A DNA stretch of 64,000 nucleotides from an uncultured Lachnospiraceae bacterium (GTDB lineage Bacteria; Bacillota; Clostridia; Lachnospirales; Lachnospiraceae). The notes under the pieces were generated by a model. The model saw only the letters and a program-made list of their open reading frames with translations. It had not been told where the DNA came from and did not search any database. Shown piece by piece: positions 1 to 8,500 of the stretch (its first letter is position 1; every line of letters begins with the position of its first letter). The stretch covers positions 1-64,000 of the forward strand of contig CANRPO010000012.1 of NCBI GenBank assembly GCA_947632515.1, written 5' to 3'. The position numbers and the translations under genes are program-made.

Positions 1-77
1 GAGTGCGGAGCACGGAGCCTGCGCAGCAGGGTGATTCCGGAGTAAGAAAGGCGAAAGAGAGCGAAAACAAGCGCGAG
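1..77. repeat. Palindrome-rich direct repeat, copy 1
   Basis: This 77-bp block recurs without a mismatch at 124-200, an offset of 123 bp, and may begin before the window. It holds small hairpins: GTGC/GCAC at 3-13 and CCTGC/GCAGG at 18-30. The 9-bp arm GCGAAAACA (61-69) pairs with TGTTTTCGC (91-99) just beyond the repeat. It looks like a REP- or MITE-like intergenic element. No transposase is visible. That it is a genome-wide family is inference. Confidence 0.85.
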
Positions 78-123
78 TGAAACGAGCATCTGTTTTCGCC
101 TGATATGATAACGACGGAATCGG

Positions 124-200
124 GAGTGCGGAGCACGGAGCCTGCGCAGCAGGGTGATTCCGGAGTAAGAAAGGCGAAAGAGAGCGAAAACAAGCGCGAG
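124..200. repeat. Palindrome-rich direct repeat, copy 2
   Basis: This is an exact second copy of the repeat at 1-77. The outer arms CGGAATC (115-121) and GATTCCG (156-162) form a further inverted repeat around its first half. The copy ends 15 bp before the first gene's start codon and stays open in that gene's frame. It would therefore add a false 37-residue N-terminal extension if the upstream ATG at 105 were used. Confidence 0.85.
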
Positions 201-215
201 AGAAGGGAGCACAAC

Positions 216-974
216 ATGTTTTCATATGAGGATTATAGAGAGATCATCAGGATCATACAGTCCACGGGAAGGCAGTGCGGTTATGCGGACGCCCTTGGGC
301 GCGACAAGTTTATCATTATGCGCCATGACGTGGAGTACAGCGTGGAGAGAGCCTATCAGATAGCGAAGGTGGAACAGAGCATGGACTTTGTCTCCACGTT
401 CTTTTTTCAGTGGACCAACAATTCCTACAACATTCTCTCCCGAAGAAACATGGATATGATCAAAGACATGCACGAGAGAGGGCAGCATATCGGTCTGCAC
501 TTTGCGCTGAACGGCATGACGGATATGCTGCAGATCCGCAAGAGGATCAAGATGGAGACGGAGATCCTCAGCGAGATGTTTGGTTTCAGGATCACGGAAT
601 TTTCCATACACAGGCCGTCTAAGGACGTACTTCGGGAAAACATTAAGTTGGACGGCATTCTCAACGCGTATCAGGACGATTTCTTTACCTTTGCGGACAA
701 TGTGAAAGAAGATACGGCGCTGGAGGTAAAATATATGTCGGACGCCAATCATATCTGGCGTTATGGTTATCCGGATGAGAAAAATATCACAAGTTACGAT
801 AAGGTGCAGATACTGACGCATCCCTTTGCGTGGAGCAAAAAGGGATATGACAACTTTGATAATTACAGAGCTTTATTGCAGGAAAAGTATATAGAACTGG
901 TGGAATCTGTAGATAATGAATGTAAGGATTTCGGAGAATACAGGGATTATTTTATGGCGAAAAACGTGCAGTAA
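216..974 (+). CDS. Polysaccharide deacetylase-like (NodB/WbmS-type) protein
   Basis: A protein of 252 residues. I chose the ATG at 216 because AGAAGGGAG ends six bases before it, while the open frame upstream to 105 is made of the palindromic repeat. The sequence has an RHDVEYS segment near residue 33, an STFFFQ strand and an HIGLHF segment near residue 89. These resemble the metal-binding His-Asp pattern of NodB-fold deacetylases found in O-antigen and capsule loci (WbmS-like). It probably acts on a sugar N-acetyl or related group in this glycan pathway, but no substrate can be read. A hairpin overlaps its stop codon. The fold call is fairly secure and the activity is inference. Confidence 0.65.
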   Translation: MFSYEDYREIIRIIQSTGRQCGYADALGRDKFIIMRHDVEYSVERAYQIAKVEQSMDFVSTFFFQWTNNSYNILSRRNMDMIKDMHERGQHIGLHFALNGMTDMLQIRKRIKMETEILSEMFGFRITEFSIHRPSKDVLRENIKLDGILNAYQDDFFTFADNVKEDTALEVKYMSDANHIWRYGYPDEKNITSYDKVQILTHPFAWSKKGYDNFDNYRALLQEKYIELVESVDNECKDFGEYRDYFMAKNVQ

Positions 975-994
975 ACAGCCATTGCGCACGTTTT
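961..994 (+). terminator. Hairpin over the stop codon, possible weak terminator
   Basis: AAAACGTGC (961-969) is the exact reverse complement of GCACGTTTT (986-994), with a 16-base loop. The four Ts of the right arm are followed by CTAAAT. The stem is GC-rich at the top and ends in Ts, as in an intrinsic terminator. However, the loop is long and the U-run short, so attenuation rather than full termination is as likely. Confidence 0.35.
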
Positions 995-1046
995 CTAAAT
1001 GGGATGGCAGCAGGGTTGCGGTCTGATAAATAACAGGTGAAACGAT

Positions 1047-2945
1047 ATGTGCGGGATATGCGGATATGTGAGCCGTGAAAATATTACGGCAGAACAGTTA
1101 AAAATCATGAACGATGTGATGTATCATCGAGGGCCGGACGACAGCGGGGAGGAGATCTACGAGACGCCCGATCACTGGCGGATCGGATTTGCGCAGCGCA
1201 GGCTGTCTATCATGGATCTGTCCGCCCTGGGACACCAGCCGATGCACTCGGCCGATCAGAGAGTATCCGTGGTTTATAACGGTGAGATATACAATTATCG
1301 GGAGCTGAGAGAAGAATTGGCGGACTATCCATTTCGGTCGAACTGCGACACGGAAGTGATCATAGCCGCCTATTTAAAATGGGGGATCCGGTGCGTGGAG
1401 CGTTTTAACGGCATGTTTGCGATCGCCCTTTATGACAGAAAAACGCAGGACGTCTATCTGGTTCGTGACCGAATCGGCAAAAAACCGCTTTACTATTGGC
1501 ACGAGGCGGGAAATCTTGTCTTTGCATCGGAGCTGAAACCGATCATGAAGTGCCCGGGATTCCCGGGAGAGATTGAGAGGCGTGTGCTGCCGCGCTATCT
1601 GTTTCACCAGTACATCAATGCGCCGGAGAGTATCTACCGCAATGTGTATAAGCTGGAACCGGGTACGGCGCTGCGCTTTTCGCGCGGCGAGATCAAGCTA
1701 TGGAAATATTGGAGCGTCAGAAGGGCGTATCATGAGGCGCAGAAATATCCCATAGGGGATTACCGGGAGGCGAAGGAGCTGTTGAAAGCGCAGCTGCAAA
1801 AATCCGTGCGTGCGCGTATGATCGCCGACGTGCCGTTAGGTACTTTTCTGAGCGGCGGATACGACTCTTCCCTTGTGACGGCGATGGCACAGGAGTGTTC
1901 CGACAGCCCTGTGAAGACCTTTTCGATCGGGTTTCATGAAGAGAAGTACAACGAGGCAAAATATGCCAAGGCAGTGGCGGACTATCTGGGAACGGAACAC
2001 ACGGAACTCTATATCGGCGAGCAGGATATGTTCGATCTGGTGGACAGTATTCCGCAGTACTATGACGAGCCTTTTGCTGACAGCTCTGAGATCGCGACCA
2101 TGATGGTGTCCAAGCTGGCGAGGGAGCATGTGACGGTCGCTCTGTCGGGGGATGGCGGGGACGAATTTTTCTGCGGGTATAATATTTACACGAATGTCCG
2201 TCAGGCGCAGCGGTTGGATCTTCCGGGGGCGGTGGTGCATGGAATATGCGGGCTGCCGGGGTTCCGGCAGCTGCGCATGGAGGACAAACTGCCCTTCAAG
2301 GTCCGGGTGATCGCGGGAAACCGCGAGAAGGAGAGCAAGACGCAGTTTGGCGCCGGAAATTACTTGACAAAGGCAATGGCCATGGTAAAGGAGCCGCAGA
2401 ACGGGGAGCCGGATATGCTGCCGATCCATTACCTGACGGAGAGCGGGTATCATGTGAAGGATTGGCAGATCAGGAGAATGCTGTTGGATATGGATACCTA
2501 TCTGCCGGGCGATATTCTGTGCAAAGTGGACCGCGCGTCGATGAAATATTCTCTGGAGGCCAGATGTCCGATTTTGGACACGGATGTTATGGAATTGTCC
2601 TATCGTATACCGCATGCCTTCAAGTATGCGGGCGGTGACAAAAAACATATCTTAAAGGATATCGCCTATGATTATATTCCGAGGGAGCTGCTGGACAGAC
2701 CTAAGGTGGGATTTGGCGTCCCGTTGGACAAATGGCTGCGAGGTCCGCTGAGAGAACAATTACTTGATTACAGTAGTTATGATTTTCTCGCCCGTCAGGA
2801 TATTTTTGACGCCAAGTATGTTTCGGATATGATCGGGCGGTATGTGGAGACGGGCGACGCGGGTCCGGCTACCGGGGCGAACTACTCCAAGCTGGCTTGG
2901 TCGTTCTTTGTGTTCCAACAGTGGTATCAGAACTATCACAGATAA
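1047..2945 (+). CDS. asnB: Asparagine synthase-type amidotransferase (glutamine-hydrolysing), copy 1
   Basis: A protein of 632 residues, full length for AsnB. It starts MCGICGY, so Cys2 becomes the N-terminal nucleophile of the class II glutaminase domain (about 1-200). The synthetase domain has an intact PP-loop, SGGYDSS, near residue 270, and the SGDGGDEFF segment near residue 370. AGGTGA lies seven bases before the ATG. Family members in glycan loci often amidate uronic acids or similar carboxylates rather than aspartate. The setting here favours that role, which is inference. It is paralogous to the gene at 5534. A 239-bp AT-rich spacer follows. Confidence 0.9.
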   Translation: MCGICGYVSRENITAEQLKIMNDVMYHRGPDDSGEEIYETPDHWRIGFAQRRLSIMDLSALGHQPMHSADQRVSVVYNGEIYNYRELREELADYPFRSNCDTEVIIAAYLKWGIRCVERFNGMFAIALYDRKTQDVYLVRDRIGKKPLYYWHEAGNLVFASELKPIMKCPGFPGEIERRVLPRYLFHQYINAPESIYRNVYKLEPGTALRFSRGEIKLWKYWSVRRAYHEAQKYPIGDYREAKELLKAQLQKSVRARMIADVPLGTFLSGGYDSSLVTAMAQECSDSPVKTFSIGFHEEKYNEAKYAKAVADYLGTEHTELYIGEQDMFDLVDSIPQYYDEPFADSSEIATMMVSKLAREHVTVALSGDGGDEFFCGYNIYTNVRQAQRLDLPGAVVHGICGLPGFRQLRMEDKLPFKVRVIAGNREKESKTQFGAGNYLTKAMAMVKEPQNGEPDMLPIHYLTESGYHVKDWQIRRMLLDMDTYLPGDILCKVDRASMKYSLEARCPILDTDVMELSYRIPHAFKYAGGDKKHILKDIAYDYIPRELLDRPKVGFGVPLDKWLRGPLREQLLDYSSYDFLARQDIFDAKYVSDMIGRYVETGDAGPATGANYSKLAWSFFVFQQWYQNYHR

Positions 2946-3184
2946 AAAATATGGATTGTATAACCTTCGAAATACTATAAAAAATAAAATAACACATTAA
3001 AATAATGATTTTCAAAAAAAGAAAAGATCAGAAAATAGAAAAAATTGTCAGCACAATTCAAAAATCAAAAATAAAATCAAATTTAATAAAAAAGTTGTTT
3101 TTTGAAGAATTTGCAAGAAATATGAACGAAAAATGCAAAATCAAAGTTTTTAAATAGAATTATGAAGGATTTTATTCAAATGGC
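2946..3184. other. Very AT-rich spacer without a gene
   Basis: This 239-bp spacer is dominated by A on the plus strand and contrasts sharply with the GC-richer genes on either side. A 6-bp hairpin, AATTGT/ACAATT, lies at 3043-3058. I see no convincing promoter pair and no coding potential. A TAGAAT at 3155-3160 could be a -10 box but lacks a -35. Confidence 0.6.
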
Positions 3185-4309
3185 ATGAATGCGGATATGG
3201 GACAAAAACACATTGCTTTTTATATTGGCTCTCTGAACAAGGGAGGAGCGGAAAGAGTCTTCGTAAACCTGGCAGATTTTTTTGCGGAAGAGGGATACCG
3301 GGTGACAATGGTCACACAGTATCGCTATCCGGAGGAGGAAGAATATAGCTTGCCCGCGAAGATCAAGCGGGTGATCTCCGATCTGTCCGAAGAAGAATTA
3401 AGTAACAGTCGTGTTGTGAACTTTTGCCGCCGCTTGCGCAAGCTGCGCCGGGTGTGGACGAAGGAACGGCCGGATCTGGTGCTGGCATGCATCGGCAAAA
3501 ATAACTTTATGGCCATTGTTACGACGATGTTTACAGGAACGAAACCTGTGGTGTCGGTGGTGGGGGAGGCGCGGGAGGAATATCCAAACAGGCTGATGCT
3601 GGGGCTGGCCAATCTGCTGTTTCCGCATGCGGCGGGAATTATTCTGCAGACGGAGCGCTCCCGTTATTTCTTTAATAAGAAGATACAGCGTCTGGCGGTC
3701 ATTCTGCCAAACTCCCTGAATCCGGCTTTTATCAGGCCCCGATACGAGGGGGAGCGCGATAAGCGGATCGTGGCGGTAGGGCGTCTGGACGCGAACAAGA
3801 ATCACGAGATGATGATCCGGGCTTTTAGCGCGCTGAAGGATAAATATGCAGAGTATACGCTTACAATATACGGAGAAGGGGAATTGCGGCCGTATCTGGA
3901 AAGCCTGATCAAGGAATTGGGAGTTACAGAACGGGTGTTTTTGCCCGGAATGATCCCCGATGTTGCGGTCAAGATCGAGAAGGCGGCGCTGTTCCTCCTG
4001 ACATCTTATTCGGAAGGCGTCTCCAATGCCCTGATCGAGGCGCTGGCCATCGGACTCCCGGTCGTATCCACGGATGTACCGAGCGGCGGCACGGAGGAGC
4101 TGATGAGAGACGGAGAGAATGGACTGATCATTCCGCCGGGAGATCAGCGGGCGTTGGAACAGGCCATGGACAGACTGTTGGGCGATCCGGCCTATGCCGA
4201 TCGTCTGGGGCGCGCGGCGGCGGAGATTCAGAAACGGCTTGCGCCGGACCGGGTGAATCGTCTCTGGAAGGAATATTTTGATGGGATCATGCAGAATGGA
4301 TCACAGTAG
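3185..4309 (+). CDS. Glycosyltransferase family 4
   Basis: A GT-B glycosyltransferase of 374 residues. The N-terminal half has the GGAERVF loop, which binds the acceptor or phosphate. The C-terminal half has VAVGRLDANKNH near residue 197 and the EGVSNALIEAL nucleotide-sugar motif near residue 278, with the ExxxxxxxE pair. It should transfer a sugar from a nucleotide donor to a lipid-linked intermediate at the inner face of the membrane. The start is uncertain: AAGGA lies 15 bases before ATG 3185, ATG 3180 runs straight into a stop, and ATG 3197 is another option. AT-rich spacers flank it on both sides, unlike the tightly packed genes later on. Confidence 0.85.
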   Translation: MNADMGQKHIAFYIGSLNKGGAERVFVNLADFFAEEGYRVTMVTQYRYPEEEEYSLPAKIKRVISDLSEEELSNSRVVNFCRRLRKLRRVWTKERPDLVLACIGKNNFMAIVTTMFTGTKPVVSVVGEAREEYPNRLMLGLANLLFPHAAGIILQTERSRYFFNKKIQRLAVILPNSLNPAFIRPRYEGERDKRIVAVGRLDANKNHEMMIRAFSALKDKYAEYTLTIYGEGELRPYLESLIKELGVTERVFLPGMIPDVAVKIEKAALFLLTSYSEGVSNALIEALAIGLPVVSTDVPSGGTEELMRDGENGLIIPPGDQRALEQAMDRLLGDPAYADRLGRAAAEIQKRLAPDRVNRLWKEYFDGIMQNGSQ

Positions 4310-4419
4310 TTATAATAATTACGAGATGTAAAATCTTATGGAAAATGTCTGAAAAACGCGAAAAATTAAAATAAAGAAAAATATAAAATCTAATTTTAAC
4401 AAATTGAGAATCAAATGTT
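4310..4419. other. AT-rich spacer
   Basis: This 110-bp spacer resembles the one at 2946-3184 in its A-rich composition. TATAAT occurs at 4311-4316 directly after the stop codon, but no -35 box sits at a proper distance. No gene is visible. Confidence 0.5.
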
Positions 4420-5511
4420 ATGAAACAGCGCAAAGTATTGATTTTACTGCAAATTTTAATATTTCTGAGCATCTTTTTTTTGTTGTTTGTAGGGGTTTCC
4501 TATATGGTCAGAACGAACGGAGATGTGAAAGATCGGTTTTCGGGTTTCTATGCGGAGAAGGACGATACGCTGGACATCGTCATGATCGGGTCCAGTCCGG
4601 TAGCCCCTTATTACGCTGCCCCGAAGCTGTGGGGCGATACAGGGATCGCCATGTATCCGCTGTCGTCCAACGTGCAGCGTCCTGTCGCCATGAAATACCT
4701 GGTGCGGGAGGCTGAGAAGTCCCAATCCCCCGGACTGTATATTTTTGAGATGCGAATGTTCACCATGGCGGATGAAGGGCTGCGGGAGAATATGGCGTAC
4801 ACGCGCGGGGTGACGGATAACATGCGTTACTCCCCGCTGCGCTTTCAGACGATTCGGGCGATGGTGCCGGAGGATGAGGAGGAGGGACGTCTCAGTTTCT
4901 ATTTGGACATTCTGAAATACCATACCAACTGGAAGATGCTGTTTCTTCCGTCTGAGTGGGCGAATGCGGCTTATGATAAGGACAATCCGCTGAAAGGTTA
5001 TGAATTCAAGGATGAGGTGGGGCCCCAGCCGATGCCCGACTGCGGGGGCGCGGCGGGTGTGACGGCGATCCCGGCGGAGCAGGAGGCGTACCTGAGGGAT
5101 CTGCTGGACTATCTGCAGGTGGAAGGCAGGAATGCGCTGTTCATCGTATCGCCTTATGGGGAATCCCTTGAGGAGCAGCAAATGTATAATTATATGGCAG
5201 AGATCGTGTCCGGTTGCGGCTATCCCTTCCTGAATATGAACGACCATTATGAGGAGATTGGCATCGTCTTTGAGGAAGACTTTGCGGATTACGGCAGTCA
5301 CACCAATGCGGTGGGCGCGGAGAAGTGCACGGATTTTCTGGAGAAATATTTGCAGGCACACTATGATTTTGAGGATAAGCGCGGCGATGCGGCCTATGCG
5401 TCGTGGGACAGATCGTATCTGTTATGGCAGGAAGAGGTTGAAACGGCGCGCGGGACGATCAGACAGCGAATCGAGAACGGGGATTACGCGGTGATCGAAG
5501 AAGACGAGTAG
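4420..5511 (+). CDS. Membrane-anchored SGNH hydrolase-like protein
   Basis: A protein of 363 residues with one N-terminal membrane segment (about 7-30). The remainder is predicted outside the cell and resembles DltD/AlgX-type SGNH proteins. The block I serine lies in MIGSSPV near residue 54. The block V region has SHTNAVG near residue 290, with an upstream Asp. Such proteins usually work with an MBOAT acyltransferase to O-acetylate surface glycans, but no MBOAT is adjacent; the only one is at 61060. The ribosome site is weak. The gene sits between a GT4 and the second asnB. The fold call is moderate and the partner is unknown. Confidence 0.6.
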   Translation: MKQRKVLILLQILIFLSIFFLLFVGVSYMVRTNGDVKDRFSGFYAEKDDTLDIVMIGSSPVAPYYAAPKLWGDTGIAMYPLSSNVQRPVAMKYLVREAEKSQSPGLYIFEMRMFTMADEGLRENMAYTRGVTDNMRYSPLRFQTIRAMVPEDEEEGRLSFYLDILKYHTNWKMLFLPSEWANAAYDKDNPLKGYEFKDEVGPQPMPDCGGAAGVTAIPAEQEAYLRDLLDYLQVEGRNALFIVSPYGESLEEQQMYNYMAEIVSGCGYPFLNMNDHYEEIGIVFEEDFADYGSHTNAVGAEKCTDFLEKYLQAHYDFEDKRGDAAYASWDRSYLLWQEEVETARGTIRQRIENGDYAVIEEDE

Positions 5512-5533
5512 CGGCGCGGGAAAGGATCGGACT

Positions 5534-7417
5534 ATGTGCGGAATTGCCGGATTGTGCAGCTGGGGAGACGGTTGGCAACAGAATATAGAGCGCATGAATG
5601 AGCGCATGTATCGCCGAGGGCCGGATGCCGCCGGCGTATGGGCGTCGGAAGATCGCTCGGTGGTTATCGGACACAGGCGGCTCGCTGTGATGGATCTGAC
5701 GCCGTCGGGAGCGCAGCCCATGGAATCAAAAAACGGACGTTATGTAATTTCCTACAACGGGGAGATCTATAATTATCGCGCCATTAGGGACAGGCTGCGG
5801 GAGGAGGGAAAGGCATCCTTTCGGGGAACGTCCGATACGGAAGTCCTTTTGGAGGCGTTCTCTGCCTATGGGGTATCCGAAACGCTTGCCATGGTCAAAG
5901 GCATGTACGCGATCGCCCTCTATGACAAGCAAGAACGGGTGTTATTTCTTATTCGTGACCGCGTGGGAGAAAAGCCTCTCTACTATGGTTTTGTGCGGGG
6001 ACAGCGCTTTGCGTTCGCGTCGGATCTAAATTCCATCGCCGCGCTGGACGGATTTGACAATGCCGTAAATACGCGGGTCTTGGGAAATTACTTTCGCTAT
6101 GGCTACATCCCGGCACCCTATTCGATCTATGAGAATATCTACAAATTGGAGCCCGGGAAATATCTGAAAATTAAATTTCCATTTAATAAATGGGACATTA
6201 TAACCTACTGGTCGATGGAAGAGAGAGCGGTCTGCGGACAGCGGCATCCCTTTCTCGGAAGTGAACAGGAGGCGGCGGAGGAATTGGAACGGCTGCTGAA
6301 AGCATCCATACGAGATCAGATGACGGCCGACGTGCCAGTGGGGGCGTTCCTGTCGGCGGGCATCGACAGCGGCACGGTGGTGTCTCTCATGCAGTCATTG
6401 AGCGCGCGGAAGGTGCGGAGTTTTACGATCGGTATGTGGGACGAGAAGTTCAATGAGGCCGGGATCGCGAAAGAGATCGCCGCGCATCTGGGAACGGAGC
6501 ACACAGAGTTATATATCACAGAAGATGACGCCCGTAATGTAATTCCCAAACTGGCGGAGATGTTTGGCGAGCCGTTTGCGGATTCCTCCCAGATCCCCAC
6601 CTATTTGGTGAGCAGGATGACGAGGGAACAGGTGACGGTGTCTCTGAGCGGGGACGGAGGGGACGAGCTGTTTGGCGGATACGGCACTTATGCCTCCGTG
6701 AGCCGCATCTGGAATAAGACAAGAAAAATACCGTATGTTATGAGAAAGCCTGCCGGCGCGCTCCTTGGCCGGTTGAGCGCGGACGCGAAGGGACCGATGG
6801 CGGTGAAGGCGCAGCTGCTCGGCGCGCGCGGTATCGAAGACATGTATCTTCGTTCCGAGATAGGGGAAGGTTTTGCGATCCCGGCAGAAAGCGCCGGCTG
6901 TCCGACTGTTATGGACACCTATTGCGCGGGACTGCTTGCCGAGCCGCAGCGCAATCTGATGCTGATGGATCTGCGGATGTATCATCCGGACGATATTTTG
7001 AATAAAGTGGACAGAAGCGCTATGGCTGTCTCGCTGGAGACAAGGGTGCCGATGCTGGATAAAGATGTGGTAGAGTTCGCGTGGACGCTGCCCCTGTCCT
7101 ATTGTGTGCAGAACGGCGTCGCCAAGAAAGTCCTGCGGGATATTCTCTATAAATATGTGCCTCGTGAACTGGTGGAACGCCCGAAGACGGGATTCAGCAT
7201 TCCGCTGCACAGATGGCTGAAGGAGCCGAAACTACGGCAGTGGGCAGAGGAGCTTATGGACAGGGATCTGCTTGTCAGACAGGGGTTTTTGAACCCGGAC
7301 GTGGTGCGCAGGCTATGGAAAGACTATACGGAGCGGAATATCTGGCGCGTGCAGATCTGGTATATTCTGATATTTCAGGAATGGCTGCGGTATGCAGGCG
7401 GGAAAGGTGCGCAGTGA
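5534..7417 (+). CDS. asnB: Asparagine synthase-type amidotransferase, copy 2 (variant PP-loop)
   Basis: A protein of 627 residues with the same architecture as the gene at 1047. It has MCGIAGL with a catalytic Cys2, a glutaminase domain to about residue 210, then an ATP-pyrophosphatase domain. The PP-loop reads LSAGIDSG near residue 275 instead of the usual LSGGxDSS, so one Gly and one Ser are changed, while the DS core and the SGDGGDELFGGYG segment remain. It is probably still an amide-forming enzyme in the glycan pathway. An altered substrate or rate is possible. It lies 22 bp after the SGNH gene and 3 bp before the next GT2. Confidence 0.88.
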   Translation: MCGIAGLCSWGDGWQQNIERMNERMYRRGPDAAGVWASEDRSVVIGHRRLAVMDLTPSGAQPMESKNGRYVISYNGEIYNYRAIRDRLREEGKASFRGTSDTEVLLEAFSAYGVSETLAMVKGMYAIALYDKQERVLFLIRDRVGEKPLYYGFVRGQRFAFASDLNSIAALDGFDNAVNTRVLGNYFRYGYIPAPYSIYENIYKLEPGKYLKIKFPFNKWDIITYWSMEERAVCGQRHPFLGSEQEAAEELERLLKASIRDQMTADVPVGAFLSAGIDSGTVVSLMQSLSARKVRSFTIGMWDEKFNEAGIAKEIAAHLGTEHTELYITEDDARNVIPKLAEMFGEPFADSSQIPTYLVSRMTREQVTVSLSGDGGDELFGGYGTYASVSRIWNKTRKIPYVMRKPAGALLGRLSADAKGPMAVKAQLLGARGIEDMYLRSEIGEGFAIPAESAGCPTVMDTYCAGLLAEPQRNLMLMDLRMYHPDDILNKVDRSAMAVSLETRVPMLDKDVVEFAWTLPLSYCVQNGVAKKVLRDILYKYVPRELVERPKTGFSIPLHRWLKEPKLRQWAEELMDRDLLVRQGFLNPDVVRRLWKDYTERNIWRVQIWYILIFQEWLRYAGGKGAQ

Positions 7418-7420
7418 TCT

Positions 7421-8500
7421 ATGAAGGTGTTGGAACATTATCGACCGCCGCAGAGCAGCGCGGACGGTCAGACGGATTTGATCTCAGTGATTATCGCCGC
7501 TTATAATATAGAAGAGTATGTGGAGCGGGGCGTCCGCTCCGTCTGCGGACAGTCCTGCCGCAATTTGGAGATCATTGTGGTGGACGACGGCTCCACGGAC
7601 CGGACGGGCGCGCTCTGCGACAGGCTGGCGGCTCAGGATGGGCGCGTGCGTGTCATCCATAAGCAAAACGGTGGGCTTGCCGATGCCAGAAACGCGGGTC
7701 TGGCGCAGGCACAAGGCAGTTTTATTGCCTTTGTGGACGGCGACGACTGGATTGACGCTGAAATGTATGAGAAAATGTTGGGCGCATTGAAGGAACAGGA
7801 TGCGGACGTCGCGATCTGCAGATACCGACAAGTGTACAGGACGCATACCGACGACGGCTCCGTGGACCGGGCGGTGCTCTTCGAGGGACAGGAGGCTCTG
7901 CAATACTATGTGCAGGAGACGGAGGAGTACGCCATACAGAACGCCGCGTGGAACAAATTATATAGGAAGGAGATCCTTGACGGGCTGACGTTCCCCACAG
8001 GCAGATGGTATGAGGACATCCTGTTCACGACCAAGGCGCTGAGCCGCGTGAAACGTTGCATTTACCTTGACACGGCCTATTATAACTATATAATAGACAG
8101 AGAGGGCAGCATCATGAACGCACAGATCAATTCGCGTACTTTCACGGATCAGATCCCCGCATATTACGAGAAGACGGCGTTTCTCGAAAAGCTGGGAAGA
8201 CGGGATCTTGCAGAGATTCATGATTATTTTTTTTATAAAAGACTACTGTTATTTTATGATGGGCTTGAGCGGACAGAGGATGAGAACAAAGATCGGTTTT
8301 TGGCGGAACTTACGCGGATCATACGGAAAGATAAAGACCGTTATGATAAGGCTTTCAAGTGCCCGGTCGCCGATCCGCGCGACTATAGGATGATAAAACT
8401 GTTCTTGAGATCCCCTGCGCGGTACAGCCGCAGGAGGCATTGGGAAGAGAGGGTGGTGATTCCTCTGAAAGTGAAGGTCAAGGAAATGATAGGGAAATGA
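7421..8500 (+). CDS. Glycosyltransferase family 2
   Basis: A GT-A glycosyltransferase of 359 residues. It begins with a short leader, then LISVIIAAYN near residue 21, VVDDGSTD near residue 52 and FVDGDDW near residue 104, whose Asp pair binds metal and nucleotide. The C-terminal part is helical and family-typical of capsule GT2 enzymes. Donor and acceptor are not readable. It starts three bases after asnB and its TGA overlaps the ATG of the following fucosyltransferase (ATGA), which points to translational coupling. Confidence 0.9.
   Translation: MKVLEHYRPPQSSADGQTDLISVIIAAYNIEEYVERGVRSVCGQSCRNLEIIVVDDGSTDRTGALCDRLAAQDGRVRVIHKQNGGLADARNAGLAQAQGSFIAFVDGDDWIDAEMYEKMLGALKEQDADVAICRYRQVYRTHTDDGSVDRAVLFEGQEALQYYVQETEEYAIQNAAWNKLYRKEILDGLTFPTGRWYEDILFTTKALSRVKRCIYLDTAYYNYIIDREGSIMNAQINSRTFTDQIPAYYEKTAFLEKLGRRDLAEIHDYFFYKRLLLFYDGLERTEDENKDRFLAELTRIIRKDKDRYDKAFKCPVADPRDYRMIKLFLRSPARYSRRRHWEERVVIPLKVKVKEMIGK

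Noticed and set aside
105-215. N-terminal extension of the first gene from ATG 105
   Set aside because: The extension is encoded by the palindromic repeat, has no ribosome site, and ATG 216 has a good one.
4288-4316. TATAAT right after the GT4 stop codon as a promoter
   Set aside because: The -10 is perfect but the sequence 17 bases upstream (CATGCA) does not resemble a -35 box and there is no TG extension.
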